Assembly: GCA_020635015.1 (NCBI GenBank)
Contig: JACKAP010000011.1
Location: 62,001-126,000, forward strand
DNA: 64,000 bases
Origin: Calditrichia bacterium
GTDB lineage: Bacteria > Calditrichota > Calditrichia > RBG-13-44-9 > J075
Reading direction: 5' to 3'
A program made the position numbers and the translations under genes. Numbering within the stretch: the first letter of the stretch is position 1; each line of letters opens with the position of its first letter. The notes beneath the pieces were generated by a model. That model searched no databases and had not been told where the DNA came from. It saw only the letters and a program-made list of their open reading frames with translations. This document shows positions 32,356 to 42,200 of the stretch, piece by piece.

Positions 32356-34425
32356 ATGAAAGCACAAGCTGCATCCTCCAATGGGCCAAACTTGACACCG
32401 CGCCGGCGCCGCTGGTTCACCGTGGTGATGTTCCTGCTGCCGCTGCTGGCGCTGGCGCTGGCCGAAGCGTTGCTGCGCCTGGGCGGATACGGCGACCGCT
32501 ATCCGCTGGTGTTCCAGGAAGAACGTTTCGGCCGGGAAAAATACGTGGTCAACTCGCTGGTTACCCGGCGTTATTTTTCGCTTTCCGATGACCTGATCCC
32601 GGAGGCCGCCGACGAGGCGTTCGATTTTGAAAAACGTCCCGGCGCACTGCGGGTCTTCTGCCTGGGCGGGTCCACTACCGCCGGTTTCCCCTTCGAGGTC
32701 AATGCCACTTTCCCTTTTCAATTGCAATACCGTCTGCGAGAGGCGCTGCAAAATAATTATGTCGAGGTGGTCAACCTCGGCATTTCCGCGATCAACAGCT
32801 ACACCGTCTTGGACCTGATGCCGGAAATTCTGGCGCTGGCGCCGGATGTGCTGATCATCTATATGGGGCATAATGAGTTTTACGGCGCCCTCGGCAGTGC
32901 TTCCACCCAACGGTTGATTGGTGGGAGCCGGGGATTTATCCGCTTTTACCTGACCCTGCGCAAATTCCGCCTGGTGCAGCTATTGGAGTCGCTGATCGCG
33001 CAGATCTCGTCCGCCGGTTCAACTGCGCCGGATGCCCCGAACCGCTCCCTGATGCAAACCCTGGCCGGTGAAAACACGATATCCTATGATTCGGATCTCT
33101 ACCGCACTACCGTCGAAAATTTCCGGGAGAACCTGAGCGAAATCCTGCTAATGGCTCGAAAGCAAGGAATCGCGGTATTGACCTCGACCCTGGTAAGCAA
33201 CCTGCGCGATTTCCGCCCGTTTGTTTCGTCTTTTAGTGCTGCCGACACGCTGACCCGCAACCGCTGTGAGGCCCTTCTGCTGAAGGGGCGCAGCCTTCAG
33301 CAGCAGGGGGCATACGGCCCGGCACTGGAGGTTTTTGCGCAGATCGCGCAACTCGACAGCACCGCCGCCGACCTGTCTTATTTCCAGGCCCGCTCCCTGG
33401 CTGCGCTGGGGGATACCCTGGCAGCACGTCGGGCGTATGAGCGGGCGCGCGACCTCGACAAGTTGCGTTTCCGTGCCGGCAGCGATTTTAACCGGGTGAT
33501 CCGCGAAGTATCGCAGGCTGCCGACATGCCGCTGGTCGATCTGGAAGCCGTTTTCCGCGCCGCCAGCCCGCAGGGAATCCCGGGCAGCAATCTTTTCGTG
33601 GAGCATCTCCATCCGAACTTCCCCGGATACCAGTTGATGGCCGAGGCGTTTTTCGAAGCGTTGAAGACCCTGCAGGTGATCAATCCGCCTGAGCCGATCG
33701 GTTGGCAAGATCCGCTGCTCGGCGTGCCGCAGGTGCGGGATGTCATCGCCCGCTACCGGGAAAAAAATGGGGGGGTGACCGAGCTGGACCTGGAGTTCGG
33801 ACGGATGCGTAGCTTTTTCCTGATGCACCGCTGGCCGTTCAGCGATTATCCGATGGGGATCGACGATTATATTACTGCAGCCTCCGATACGGTCAAAATG
33901 CTGGCGTCCCGCCATCTCAAAGGCGAACTCTTCTGGGACGGCGCACATTACAAACTGGCCACGCATTATGCCGGGCAGGAAGCGTTTGAGAAAGCCTTTG
34001 AAGAATACCTGGCGGTATACCAGGCGTTTCACGAAAATTACTTCCCGGCGATGAAGCTGGGGGATTTGTATTTCCGCCAGCAGAATTTTGCCGCTGCTCT
34101 GACCTGGTATGAACGGGCGCTCCGGGCCGATCCGGAGAATCCCCATCTTCTGGCCAAAGCCGGCAATGTGCAGGTGATGCGCAGCCGCCTGCCGGAGGCG
34201 ATTGAATATCTGAGCCGGGCACTGCAAATCGATGCCGCACATCCGGTGCTTGACAACCCGCAAAAAACCACGGCCTACTACCTCCTCGGAATCAGCTATG
34301 CCAACCTGAAAGACTGGGCCGGCGCCGACCGTGCACTCGATCAGGCATTGGCAATTACGCCGAATTTTCCCCCTGCCCACCAACTGAAGGATCAGATTCG
34401 CAATTTTCAATCACAGAAGAAATAG
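32356..34425 (+). CDS. Membrane-anchored SGNH/GDSL-type hydrolase with TPR repeats
   Basis: A 689-residue protein with an N-terminal anchor helix (FTVVMFLLPLLALALAEALL). The SGNH-like domain has VFCLGGSTTAGFPF for the nucleophile Ser block, IIYMGHNEFYGALG for the Asn block, and HLHPNFPGYQ for the His block. TPR-like helices sit inside the domain (ARSLAALGDTLAARRAYERA) and at the C terminus (YFRQQNFAAALTWYERAL, AGADRALDQALAITPN). Similar SGNH-TPR proteins occur widely in FCB and Planctomycetes-like bacteria; esterase or acyltransferase substrates are unknown. It forms an operon with the upstream GH13 gene, so it may act on an acylated glycan (weak inference). Confidence 0.82.
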   Translation: MKAQAASSNGPNLTPRRRRWFTVVMFLLPLLALALAEALLRLGGYGDRYPLVFQEERFGREKYVVNSLVTRRYFSLSDDLIPEAADEAFDFEKRPGALRVFCLGGSTTAGFPFEVNATFPFQLQYRLREALQNNYVEVVNLGISAINSYTVLDLMPEILALAPDVLIIYMGHNEFYGALGSASTQRLIGGSRGFIRFYLTLRKFRLVQLLESLIAQISSAGSTAPDAPNRSLMQTLAGENTISYDSDLYRTTVENFRENLSEILLMARKQGIAVLTSTLVSNLRDFRPFVSSFSAADTLTRNRCEALLLKGRSLQQQGAYGPALEVFAQIAQLDSTAADLSYFQARSLAALGDTLAARRAYERARDLDKLRFRAGSDFNRVIREVSQAADMPLVDLEAVFRAASPQGIPGSNLFVEHLHPNFPGYQLMAEAFFEALKTLQVINPPEPIGWQDPLLGVPQVRDVIARYREKNGGVTELDLEFGRMRSFFLMHRWPFSDYPMGIDDYITAASDTVKMLASRHLKGELFWDGAHYKLATHYAGQEAFEKAFEEYLAVYQAFHENYFPAMKLGDLYFRQQNFAAALTWYERALRADPENPHLLAKAGNVQVMRSRLPEAIEYLSRALQIDAAHPVLDNPQKTTAYYLLGISYANLKDWAGADRALDQALAITPNFPPAHQLKDQIRNFQSQKK

Positions 34426-34538
34426 AGTTAACTATAGATATTGTTGGATTTAAGCCCTGTTTGTTAAGGGGCCGGTAACGCCGGGTTTGGAAAAATGCCA
34501 TTAATTGTTCATGAAAATGTTACAATTAAAATTTTCTC

Positions 34539-34566
34539 TTGACTAATTCGTAATAATTTGTAAATT
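34539..34566 (+). promoter_or_regulatory. Promoter of the leader/PPIase unit
   Basis: TTGACT, 16 bases, TAAATT in an AT-rich stretch. A 20-bp palindrome lies immediately downstream. Confidence 0.6.
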
Positions 34567-34570
34567 TTTA

Positions 34571-34590
34571 GTCACTCTATGTAGAGTGAC
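34571..34590. promoter_or_regulatory. Operator-like palindrome GTCACTCTATGTAGAGTGAC
   Basis: Two 9-bp arms around TG lie 4 bases after the -10, over the predicted transcription start. The geometry is typical of a repressor site; the regulator is unknown. Confidence 0.6.
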
Positions 34591-34614
34591 GCTTTGATTC
34601 CGGAGGAAAAGTCA

Positions 34615-34731
34615 GTGAGGTCTGCCACGATGTCCCGTCCCCGCGGCGGGGGTTCTTTTTCCTTTTGCTGGATCGGCTTCCTTCCTATTCCCGGGCGGGA
34701 CCCTATAATGGGAAGGAACGATCGCGGATGA
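34615..34731 (+). CDS. Possible 38-codon leader ORF coupled to the PPIase gene
   Basis: GTG 34615 has a strong GGAGG site 8 bases upstream. The frame runs 38 codons and ends at a TGA overlapping the ATG of the next gene (ATGA). The peptide (beginning VRSATMSRPRGGGSF) has no recognisable domain. It covers a GC-rich stem (34639-34651) followed by TTCTTTTTCCTTTT. Either it is a leader peptide coupled to the downstream lipoprotein, or the coincidence is fortuitous. Confidence 0.35.
   Translation: MRSATMSRPRGGGSFSFCWIGFLPIPGRDPIMGRNDRG
34639..34667 (+). terminator. Weak terminator or attenuator-like stem before the PPIase gene
   Basis: CCCCG-CGG-CGGGG is followed by TTCTTTTTCCTTTT. It lies after the promoter and before the PPIase start, so if functional it would be an attenuator inside the leader ORF. 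Confidence 0.4.
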
Positions 34732-36425
34732 GATGCTTTCCGGCCCAAATAATAGCGCTTGCCGGTTTATTGCTGCTATTTGCCTGTGGGGGAGATGACA
34801 CTGCACATACCGCACTGGCAACAGTTGATGGTGCGACAATTGATGCGGATGAGTTCCGACCCCGGCTGCAGGAATTCCTCAACAGTTCCGGCCTGGAAGA
34901 TTCACCGCAAGTACGTAGCCGTATTCTTGATAATGTCGTCAATGAGTATGTGCTGGAAGACTACGTCGATGCATCCGGCTTGAAGCGCGATCCCAAATTA
35001 CAGGCATTACTCGACTATCACCGCAAGAAAACCATCCTGGCTGCCTGGAAACAGGCGGAAATCAAAGATAAAATCGACTTAAGTGACGCCGATATTCGCG
35101 CCGAATTTCAGAAATCCCGGACTCGAATTCGGGCCCGTCACCTTTTTGCGCCGACTGAAAAAGCCGCCGACAGCCTGCGGCAGCTACTGCTGAACGGCGC
35201 TGCCTTCGAGGACCTGGCCCGCCAGGTATTCCGCGATCCCCGGCTTTCCCTGAACGGCGGGGACCTGGGCTACTTTACGGCCGGCGAAATGGATCCAGCC
35301 TTCGAGGAAGCGGCGTTTAACCTCCCACCTGGTGAGGTCTCCGTCCCGGTTCAAACTGAAAACGGCTACAGCATCATCCGGGTGGAGGATCGCCAGGTTG
35401 CCCCGCTGGTTACCGAAACCGAATATGCCAATCAGAAGAAAATCATCCGCCGCTACCTGCGTTGGAAGCGGGAAAAGCTGGGGGAGCGCGGCTATATCCG
35501 GGACGTTTTGAAAACCGCCGATCCCCGCTTTGACCGATCGGGGCTGTCGGCGCTTTTGGCGATCATCAAAGATCTCCAGGCCAACCCCTCCAGTCTGGAT
35601 ACCCTTTATATCAATCTTCCCCGGGATGTGCAGGATCAGTACGGCAGCCTATCCTGCGTTCAATTTGAGAACGAGAAATGGGATGTGCAGGCGGTTGTTG
35701 CCCGGTTAGCCCAGGTAGCGCCTAAACATCTCCAATTGGTGCAGGACGAAGCCAGCCTGAAAATGCTGCTGCAGGGCCTGGTAGCCCGGGAACTGCTCTA
35801 CCAACGGGCGCTGGACATGGGCGTTGATGACCTGAAATCCACCCGGGAAGCGCTGGCGAAGGCGCAGCGTTATGCCAAATCCCGTTATATGCGCCTCATG
35901 GTGTACGATACGGTCGCGGTTCCGGAAGCTGAACTCCGCGAAGCTTATGAAAAGCGGCGTCATGAATACTACTTCCCGGAAGAAGTCCGGGTGCAGGTGC
36001 TGATTGCCGGCGATTCCCTGACGGCGCTACGTTTGCGCAAAATGGCGCTGGAGGGCAGCGATTTCACCGCACTGGTTCACCAACATTCGCTAGGAATAGG
36101 GGAGCGGAACCCCGATGGTATTTTTGACTGGTCGCCGCGCGGAAAATTTGGTACATTCGCCGATCAGATCTTTGAATTAAAGGTGGCGCAAATAACCGCT
36201 CCGGTGAAGGGGGAAGGATATTATCTGCTGTTTAAGCTTCTTGACCGCCGGCCCCGGCGCGACAAGACCTTCTCGGAAGCCCGGGGTCAGATAGAAGCTG
36301 AATTGCTGCCACCGCGGCAGCGCGACCGTTTTCTGGAATTTATCCGCCGCGAGCGCCGGCAGCGCCAGATCGTCAAAGATCCGGATGCACTGGCAAAAAT
36401 GCCGCTGATAAAATCGGCTGCTTGA
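34728..36425 (+). CDS. Parvulin-type peptidyl-prolyl isomerase lipoprotein (SurA/PrsA-like)
   Basis: A 565-residue lipoprotein. ATG 34728 has a GGAAGGA site, and the signal peptide LAGLLLLFACGGDD carries a lipobox Cys. A SurA_N-like helical region (TVDGATIDADEFRPRLQEFL) is followed by two rotamase domains: one with IRARHLFAPTEKAADSL and GGDLGYFTAGEMDPAFEEAA, and a degenerate second one with VRVQVLIAGDSLTALRLR and WSPRGKFGTFADQIFELK. It is a periplasmic chaperone for outer-membrane proteins. It directly precedes the TonB receptor, a typical client, so a dedicated assembly role is plausible. Confidence 0.88.
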   Translation: MRCFPAQIIALAGLLLLFACGGDDTAHTALATVDGATIDADEFRPRLQEFLNSSGLEDSPQVRSRILDNVVNEYVLEDYVDASGLKRDPKLQALLDYHRKKTILAAWKQAEIKDKIDLSDADIRAEFQKSRTRIRARHLFAPTEKAADSLRQLLLNGAAFEDLARQVFRDPRLSLNGGDLGYFTAGEMDPAFEEAAFNLPPGEVSVPVQTENGYSIIRVEDRQVAPLVTETEYANQKKIIRRYLRWKREKLGERGYIRDVLKTADPRFDRSGLSALLAIIKDLQANPSSLDTLYINLPRDVQDQYGSLSCVQFENEKWDVQAVVARLAQVAPKHLQLVQDEASLKMLLQGLVARELLYQRALDMGVDDLKSTREALAKAQRYAKSRYMRLMVYDTVAVPEAELREAYEKRRHEYYFPEEVRVQVLIAGDSLTALRLRKMALEGSDFTALVHQHSLGIGERNPDGIFDWSPRGKFGTFADQIFELKVAQITAPVKGEGYYLLFKLLDRRPRRDKTFSEARGQIEAELLPPRQRDRFLEFIRRERRQRQIVKDPDALAKMPLIKSAA

Positions 36426-36495
36426 GCGTGCTTCTCGAACATGTTCTTGAATCGAGATATGTTATTGTAAAAGCTAAATTAACAGGAGAGATTTT

Positions 36496-39240
36496 ATGCA
36501 GACACGCGTTATCGGCTTGATGTTGCTGGTCCTGACGCTTTTGGTAAACGGCCTGTTTTCCGGTACTACCGGGAAAATTGCCGGTGTCGTGAAGGATAAG
36601 GAGAATGGCGAGCCCCTGATTGGTGCGAATATCATTCTCGATGGCCATCCCCTCGGCGCTACGACGGATCTGGACGGCAGTTACTTCATTCTGAACGTGC
36701 CTCCTGGCACTTATGATGTCGTTGTGCAATACATCGGCTACCAGGACGTGCGGGTAAATGGTGTTAGTGTATCGATCGACCTGACCACCCGGCAGAATTT
36801 CGAACTCTCCTCCGCCACGATTGAATTGGGGGATGAAGTGGTGGTGGTGGCCGACCGCGACGTGGTGCAGAAAGACCTTACTTCATCGGAATCCCGGGTT
36901 TCCAGCGAAAAGATCGAATCGCTGCCGGTGGAAGAAATCGATGACGTGCTGCAGATTCAGTCCGGCGTAACCCGCGGGGCGGACGGCAGCTTTCACATCC
37001 GCGGCGGCCGCTCGTCGGAAATCGCCTATTGGGTAAACGGCTCTTCCATCACCGACGGTTTTGATAATTCCCGGGGTCTGAATATTGAGAACGAGTCGAT
37101 CCAGGAGCTGCAGGTGATCAGCGGAACGTTCAATGCGGAGTTCGGCAACGCCATGTCCGGGATCGTCAATGTGGTCACTAAAGAAGGCGGCAGCGATTTT
37201 CACGGCAGCATCAAAGCCTATACCGGCGACTATGTTACGAACGATGATGATATTTTCTATAATCTGGATCAGGTGCAGCCGAAAGATAATTACAGCGTGC
37301 AGGCCTCACTCAGTGGGCCGGTGCCGCTGCTGGGCAGCAAGCTGCGCTTCTTCGCCACCGGCCGGCATAATTATGATGACGGCTACTTCTATGGCCGGCG
37401 GGTGTTCAATCCCGACGGCAGCTTTTTCGTGGATGAATATAATCAGGATTCTACCTTTAACGCCGACCGCCCCGTGGATGTGCTACGCAGCCAGGAATTC
37501 CTTGACCAATACCAGGCGGTCTCCATGAACTGGCGCCGTCGCTGGAGCGGTCAATCGAAGTTGACCTTCCAGGCCACACCGACCTTGAAGTTTAATCTGG
37601 AAGGCATCGCCAGCACCGAGCATTATCGCGATTACAACCACGGCTGGAAATATAATCCCGACGGTGACGTGGAAAAATTCTTCGACAATCGCAGCCTGGA
37701 CTTCCTGGTCAACCATACCCTCTCCGGGCGCACATTTTATACTTTCAAGCTGAGCTACCTCAACCGGGAGTTTAACGAATATGCCTTCAAGGATATTAAC
37801 GATCCCCGCTACCAGATCGATGTCTTTAATATTCCCACCATCGAACCGGGCAACTTTTCCCAGGGCGGCCTGAATCTGCACCGCTATGAACGATCGACCA
37901 ATAATTATATCGCCAAGTTTGATCTGAGTAGTCAGGTGCATAATGCCCACCTGATCAAGGCCGGTGTGGAATTCCAGTATTCCGAGCTGTCGCAGGATGA
38001 TTATAACCTGATCCCGGCGGACCCGGGGGTTGCTGGAGCCACGATACCGGATTTGACCACACCGGGGCGCGACCGCTTTAGCCGCGATCCGGTGCAATAT
38101 GCAGTTTATATTCAGGATAAGATCGAACTGGATAATGTGATTATTAACGCCGGCCTGCGGTTTGATTACTTCTATTCCAAGGGGCTGGTGTTGGAAGATC
38201 CGCGCGATCCGGATATCTACCGTCCGCTGCTGCCGGCGCATCAGGCGATGACTTTCGAAGAGCGGCAGTCAATCTGGTACCGTAAAGCCGATCCCAAATA
38301 CCAGATCAGCCCGCGTCTGGGAGTTGCCTATCCGATCAGTCAGACCGGGGTAATCCACTTCAGCTTCGGACAGTTTTTGCAGATTCCCCCCCTGCGCCTG
38401 CTCTACCAGCATTCCGAGTACAAGATCTCTACGGTGAGCGGCGCCTCCAGCCCCTTCGGCAACCCCGATCTGGATGCGCAAAACACGGTTCAGTATGAGT
38501 TGGGCCTTCAGCAGCAATTGACCGACGACGTTAAAATTGATGTCACCGGTTTCTACCGGGATATCCGCGACTGGGTCTCCACCGGCCCGCAAATCGATAC
38601 CTATCTGGCCGGTACCCGCTATAATCAATACACCAATAAAGACTATGCCAATGTGCGCGGCATTGCCCTCTCGTTGACCAAGCGGATGAGCAATCATTTT
38701 GCCGCCGACTTCGTGTATCAATTCCAGGTGGCAGAAGGGACCAACTCCAGTGCCGAGGAGGAATTCTTCCAGCAGAACAGCGGCTATGAGCCGACCATTC
38801 AGCTCTCGCCCCTGGATTGGGACCAGTCGCATAATGTGAACGCCTCCCTGACCTACGGAGGTAATACCTGGAACGCCAGCGTTTTGGGACGTTTCAATAC
38901 CGGCCTGCCTTATACGCCGGCGACCAATATCGACGAAGCGGTGGTGATCGGTCCCAACGCCACCAACGATTCGCCCAAGAACAGCCGCCGCCGGCCGACC
39001 AACTTTGTAGTCGACTTGCGCGCACACAAATCGATGCGGGTTCATGACTTTAATTTTATCCTTTTTGCCCGGGTATTTAATCTGCTCGACCGCCGTAACG
39101 AAGTCAATGTATTTTCCGATACCGGCCGGTCTGATGTGACGTTGACGGCCGCAGCCACCACCGATCCGCAGTTCCTGATCCGCCCGGATTTCTACGACCG
39201 CCCGCGGGAAGTGCAGGTTGGTCTCGAATTTGAATTTTAA
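36496..39240 (+). CDS. TonB-dependent receptor of the alpha-glucan cluster (914 aa)
   Basis: An outer-membrane receptor with a signal peptide (IGLMLLVLTLLVNGLFSG), then a carboxypeptidase-regulatory-like domain (GVVKDKENGEPLIGANII, NVPPGTYDVVVQYIGY). The plug follows (DDVLQIQSGVTRGADGSFHI, RGGRSSEIAYWVNG, GTFNAEFGNAMSGIVNVVTK), then a beta-barrel ending EVQVGLEFEF. Its position between GH13 genes, CBM-like T9SS proteins and a maltodextrin ABC importer makes malto-oligosaccharide the likely ligand, comparable to SusC or MalA; this is context-based. There is no SusD-like gene next to it. It is followed after 29 bases by the large T9SS protein. Confidence 0.92.
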   Translation: MQTRVIGLMLLVLTLLVNGLFSGTTGKIAGVVKDKENGEPLIGANIILDGHPLGATTDLDGSYFILNVPPGTYDVVVQYIGYQDVRVNGVSVSIDLTTRQNFELSSATIELGDEVVVVADRDVVQKDLTSSESRVSSEKIESLPVEEIDDVLQIQSGVTRGADGSFHIRGGRSSEIAYWVNGSSITDGFDNSRGLNIENESIQELQVISGTFNAEFGNAMSGIVNVVTKEGGSDFHGSIKAYTGDYVTNDDDIFYNLDQVQPKDNYSVQASLSGPVPLLGSKLRFFATGRHNYDDGYFYGRRVFNPDGSFFVDEYNQDSTFNADRPVDVLRSQEFLDQYQAVSMNWRRRWSGQSKLTFQATPTLKFNLEGIASTEHYRDYNHGWKYNPDGDVEKFFDNRSLDFLVNHTLSGRTFYTFKLSYLNREFNEYAFKDINDPRYQIDVFNIPTIEPGNFSQGGLNLHRYERSTNNYIAKFDLSSQVHNAHLIKAGVEFQYSELSQDDYNLIPADPGVAGATIPDLTTPGRDRFSRDPVQYAVYIQDKIELDNVIINAGLRFDYFYSKGLVLEDPRDPDIYRPLLPAHQAMTFEERQSIWYRKADPKYQISPRLGVAYPISQTGVIHFSFGQFLQIPPLRLLYQHSEYKISTVSGASSPFGNPDLDAQNTVQYELGLQQQLTDDVKIDVTGFYRDIRDWVSTGPQIDTYLAGTRYNQYTNKDYANVRGIALSLTKRMSNHFAADFVYQFQVAEGTNSSAEEEFFQQNSGYEPTIQLSPLDWDQSHNVNASLTYGGNTWNASVLGRFNTGLPYTPATNIDEAVVIGPNATNDSPKNSRRRPTNFVVDLRAHKSMRVHDFNFILFARVFNLLDRRNEVNVFSDTGRSDVTLTAAATTDPQFLIRPDFYDRPREVQVGLEFEF

Positions 39241-39269
39241 TGATACCTAAATCTGAAGAGGTCTCTCTT

Positions 39270-42200
39270 ATGTGGAACTCACATTTTCTTAGATTTACGT
39301 TGATTCTGTTGTGGTGCGCGACCGGCGGACTGTTGGCGCAGCATGTGCCCAGTAAGGAACGGGCGGATGAATCCCTGCGCCGCAAGACCGATATCGACGG
39401 CAACAACGTTCGTGCGACCACTTTCAATACCGGCCTGACCGGCCGCACCGGAGGCACTGCAACCGATGAGATTGCTTATGAATGGCCCAAGAACAGCGAC
39501 CATGAACACGTCGCTTTGACCGCAGTGTGGGTCGGTGCGGAATTTCCCGACATCATGGATCTCGACGGCGATCCGCTGCGTATCCTGGATGCAATCCAAT
39601 ATCGCGAATCCCCCGATGGCGAATCCTGGAATTTCGAACCGGTGCCCGGTTACAACAATGCCAGCTATCTGGAAGAACTGGATGTGGATGGCGTGCCCAC
39701 CGGCAATAAAAAAGTCGGTATCGCCAAGAGCACCGACCCCAACAGCTGGCCTTCCGGTGGCTGGGCGGATAAATTCGAGGATGATAACGATCCAGGTTGG
39801 ATCGGCTCCTGGAACGGGTTCTTCGGCAAAAACGTGTTTAATGCCGACCAGGAATTATTCTACAAAATGGGGGATGATCTCTACGATCGCAAACTGGGCA
39901 TCTTTCAGCCGGATTCGACCGACCTGACCCGGGGCGGCCTGGGAATTCTCGGGGAAGTACGCATCATGTCCTGGTCGCAGATCTTGATCAACGATGTGGT
40001 CTTCGTGATCACCAACTACCAGAATGACGGCACCACCGATATCGGAAAGATGTCCTTTACCATCTGGCTGGCCGATGTGATCGGCAATAACACCCAGAAT
40101 GACCGGATGAACTATGACCTGCTCAACGACCTTGCCACCATGGATGACGATGAACAGGGCTGGGGGTCGGTCGGGGTGGCCTTCCTGGAAACACCCGGCA
40201 ATAACGAAGACCGGATCGATAATGACGGCGACGGAGAAGTCGGACCGATCGTTACCGAATCGATGTTGGTGGGTGAAATTCGCGGTAATTACATCGATGA
40301 TAACGGCAATGGCCTGATCGATGAAGACACCACCCACATTGCCTTCTCCAGCTCCAGCGGTACTGCCGAGGGGGTTACCTACGCCGACCGGATCGACAAT
40401 GACGGCAATGGGGAAGCCAACAGCCCGCTGATCACCAGCACCATGATCTCCCAGGCCAGCATCGACGTGTGGAAGCGCTGGCCCCCCAATCCGGCGGGCG
40501 ATCCGCTGCAGAACGGCGCGATCCATCTGTTGCTGGTTGAAGAAGATGATGAAGGCTTTGCCTTTAAGGATTTTATCGATAATGACGGCAATGGGGAAGA
40601 CAGCAGCAATGTGGTCACCCAGGCGATGATCGATGAAGCCGCCGGCGATTTCTACCGCCGCTATAAGGTGCCCGGCACCAACATCATTCTCTATGACCTT
40701 GGCCAGGAAGACCTGGGCCATATCTATGCCGACGGGATCGATAACGATCACGATGGCGCGATCGATGAAGGCATCGACGAAGGTATCGACGAGATGGTCG
40801 ACGAGTCGCGCGATGACGGCGTCGACAACGACGGCGACTGGGATCCGGTCACCGATGACGTCGGTCTCGACGGGGTGGCCGATACCGGCGATCGCGGCGA
40901 AGGCGACGGCATACCGACCAGCGGTTCCGGAACCCCTTTCCCCGGTGAACCGAATGTAGATAAAACCGACGTGTCCGAATCGGATCAATTGGGGATCACC
41001 AACGTGCAGCGTTTCCCTGCGGGCAGCCTGAACTTTTCCGCCCAACCGGACCGTTACTTCTGGCTGGAGTATATGGTGCCGGGAGAATTCTGGCGGCTGG
41101 CACCCGGTCAGCTTGAAGAAGGGGAAAACGACCTGACGGCGGCCTCCAGCTTCTTCCCGATGGATGCCGGCAATACCGAGCGCTTCTCCTACGCGGTGAT
41201 CCTGGGGGAAGATCCGGAAGATGTACTGTCTAACCGCGAAAAAGCCCAGGAAACCTATAACGCCGACTACCAGTTTGCCAAAGCCCCGGCGGTGCCGATC
41301 CTGCGGGGGGTGCCGGGCGATAAACAGGTGACCCTCTACTGGGATAGCGAGGCGGAAATGTCTTACGACAACTTCCTGTTTAAACTCGGCTTCCCCGGAT
41401 TCGACTTCGAAGGCTACCGGCTCTATCGCTCTCAGGATCCGGCCTTCCAGGATATCTTCACCATCACCGACGGCCAGGGGGTACGTACCTTCCTGAAGCC
41501 GATCGCTCAGTGGGATGTTCGAGACGGCTGGAGCGGCTATTCCGATGTGGATATTAACGGGATCAAATTCTATCTCGGCGCCAATACCGGGCTGAAACAT
41601 TCTTACGTCGATACGGATGTGGAGAACGGCATCACCTACTATTATGCCCTGACGTCCTATGATTTCGGTGCGCCGCCCTTCAATATCGCCCCCTCGGAAT
41701 CGCCGATCCTGGTGGTGGTCAACGAGCTGGGCGAAGCCCGGCTGGGTAAAAACGTGGTGAAAGTGACCCCGGATGCCCCGGTGGCCGGATACCAGCCGGC
41801 GGAAGTGACCGACCTGACCCGCATCTCCGGCACCGCCAGCGGGGAGATCAACTTCGATATCGTTGATCCGCGGCTGATCCAGGACGGGCACACCTACCAG
41901 ATCACCTTTACCGACACCCTGATTCCCGGCGCGACCCAGACCGCCAAGGATACCCTGACCACCAAAGCGTTTACCCTGGTGGATGTGACCAATCTGGCCG
42001 GTGTTGACACGCTCATTAAAGACGATACCGCCCCGGTCTCCAAATTGGAGGCACCGCTGGTCGACGGTATCCGCCTCTCCTTTGTCAATCCCCGCCTGGT
42101 GCAGGTGAATACCAGCGAGTCGAACCAAAGCCGGCTCGATATGCATGCGGTGAACTTCAGGGTCTTCAAGGAAGGGGTGACCGTCGGGGTGCAGAAGCCA

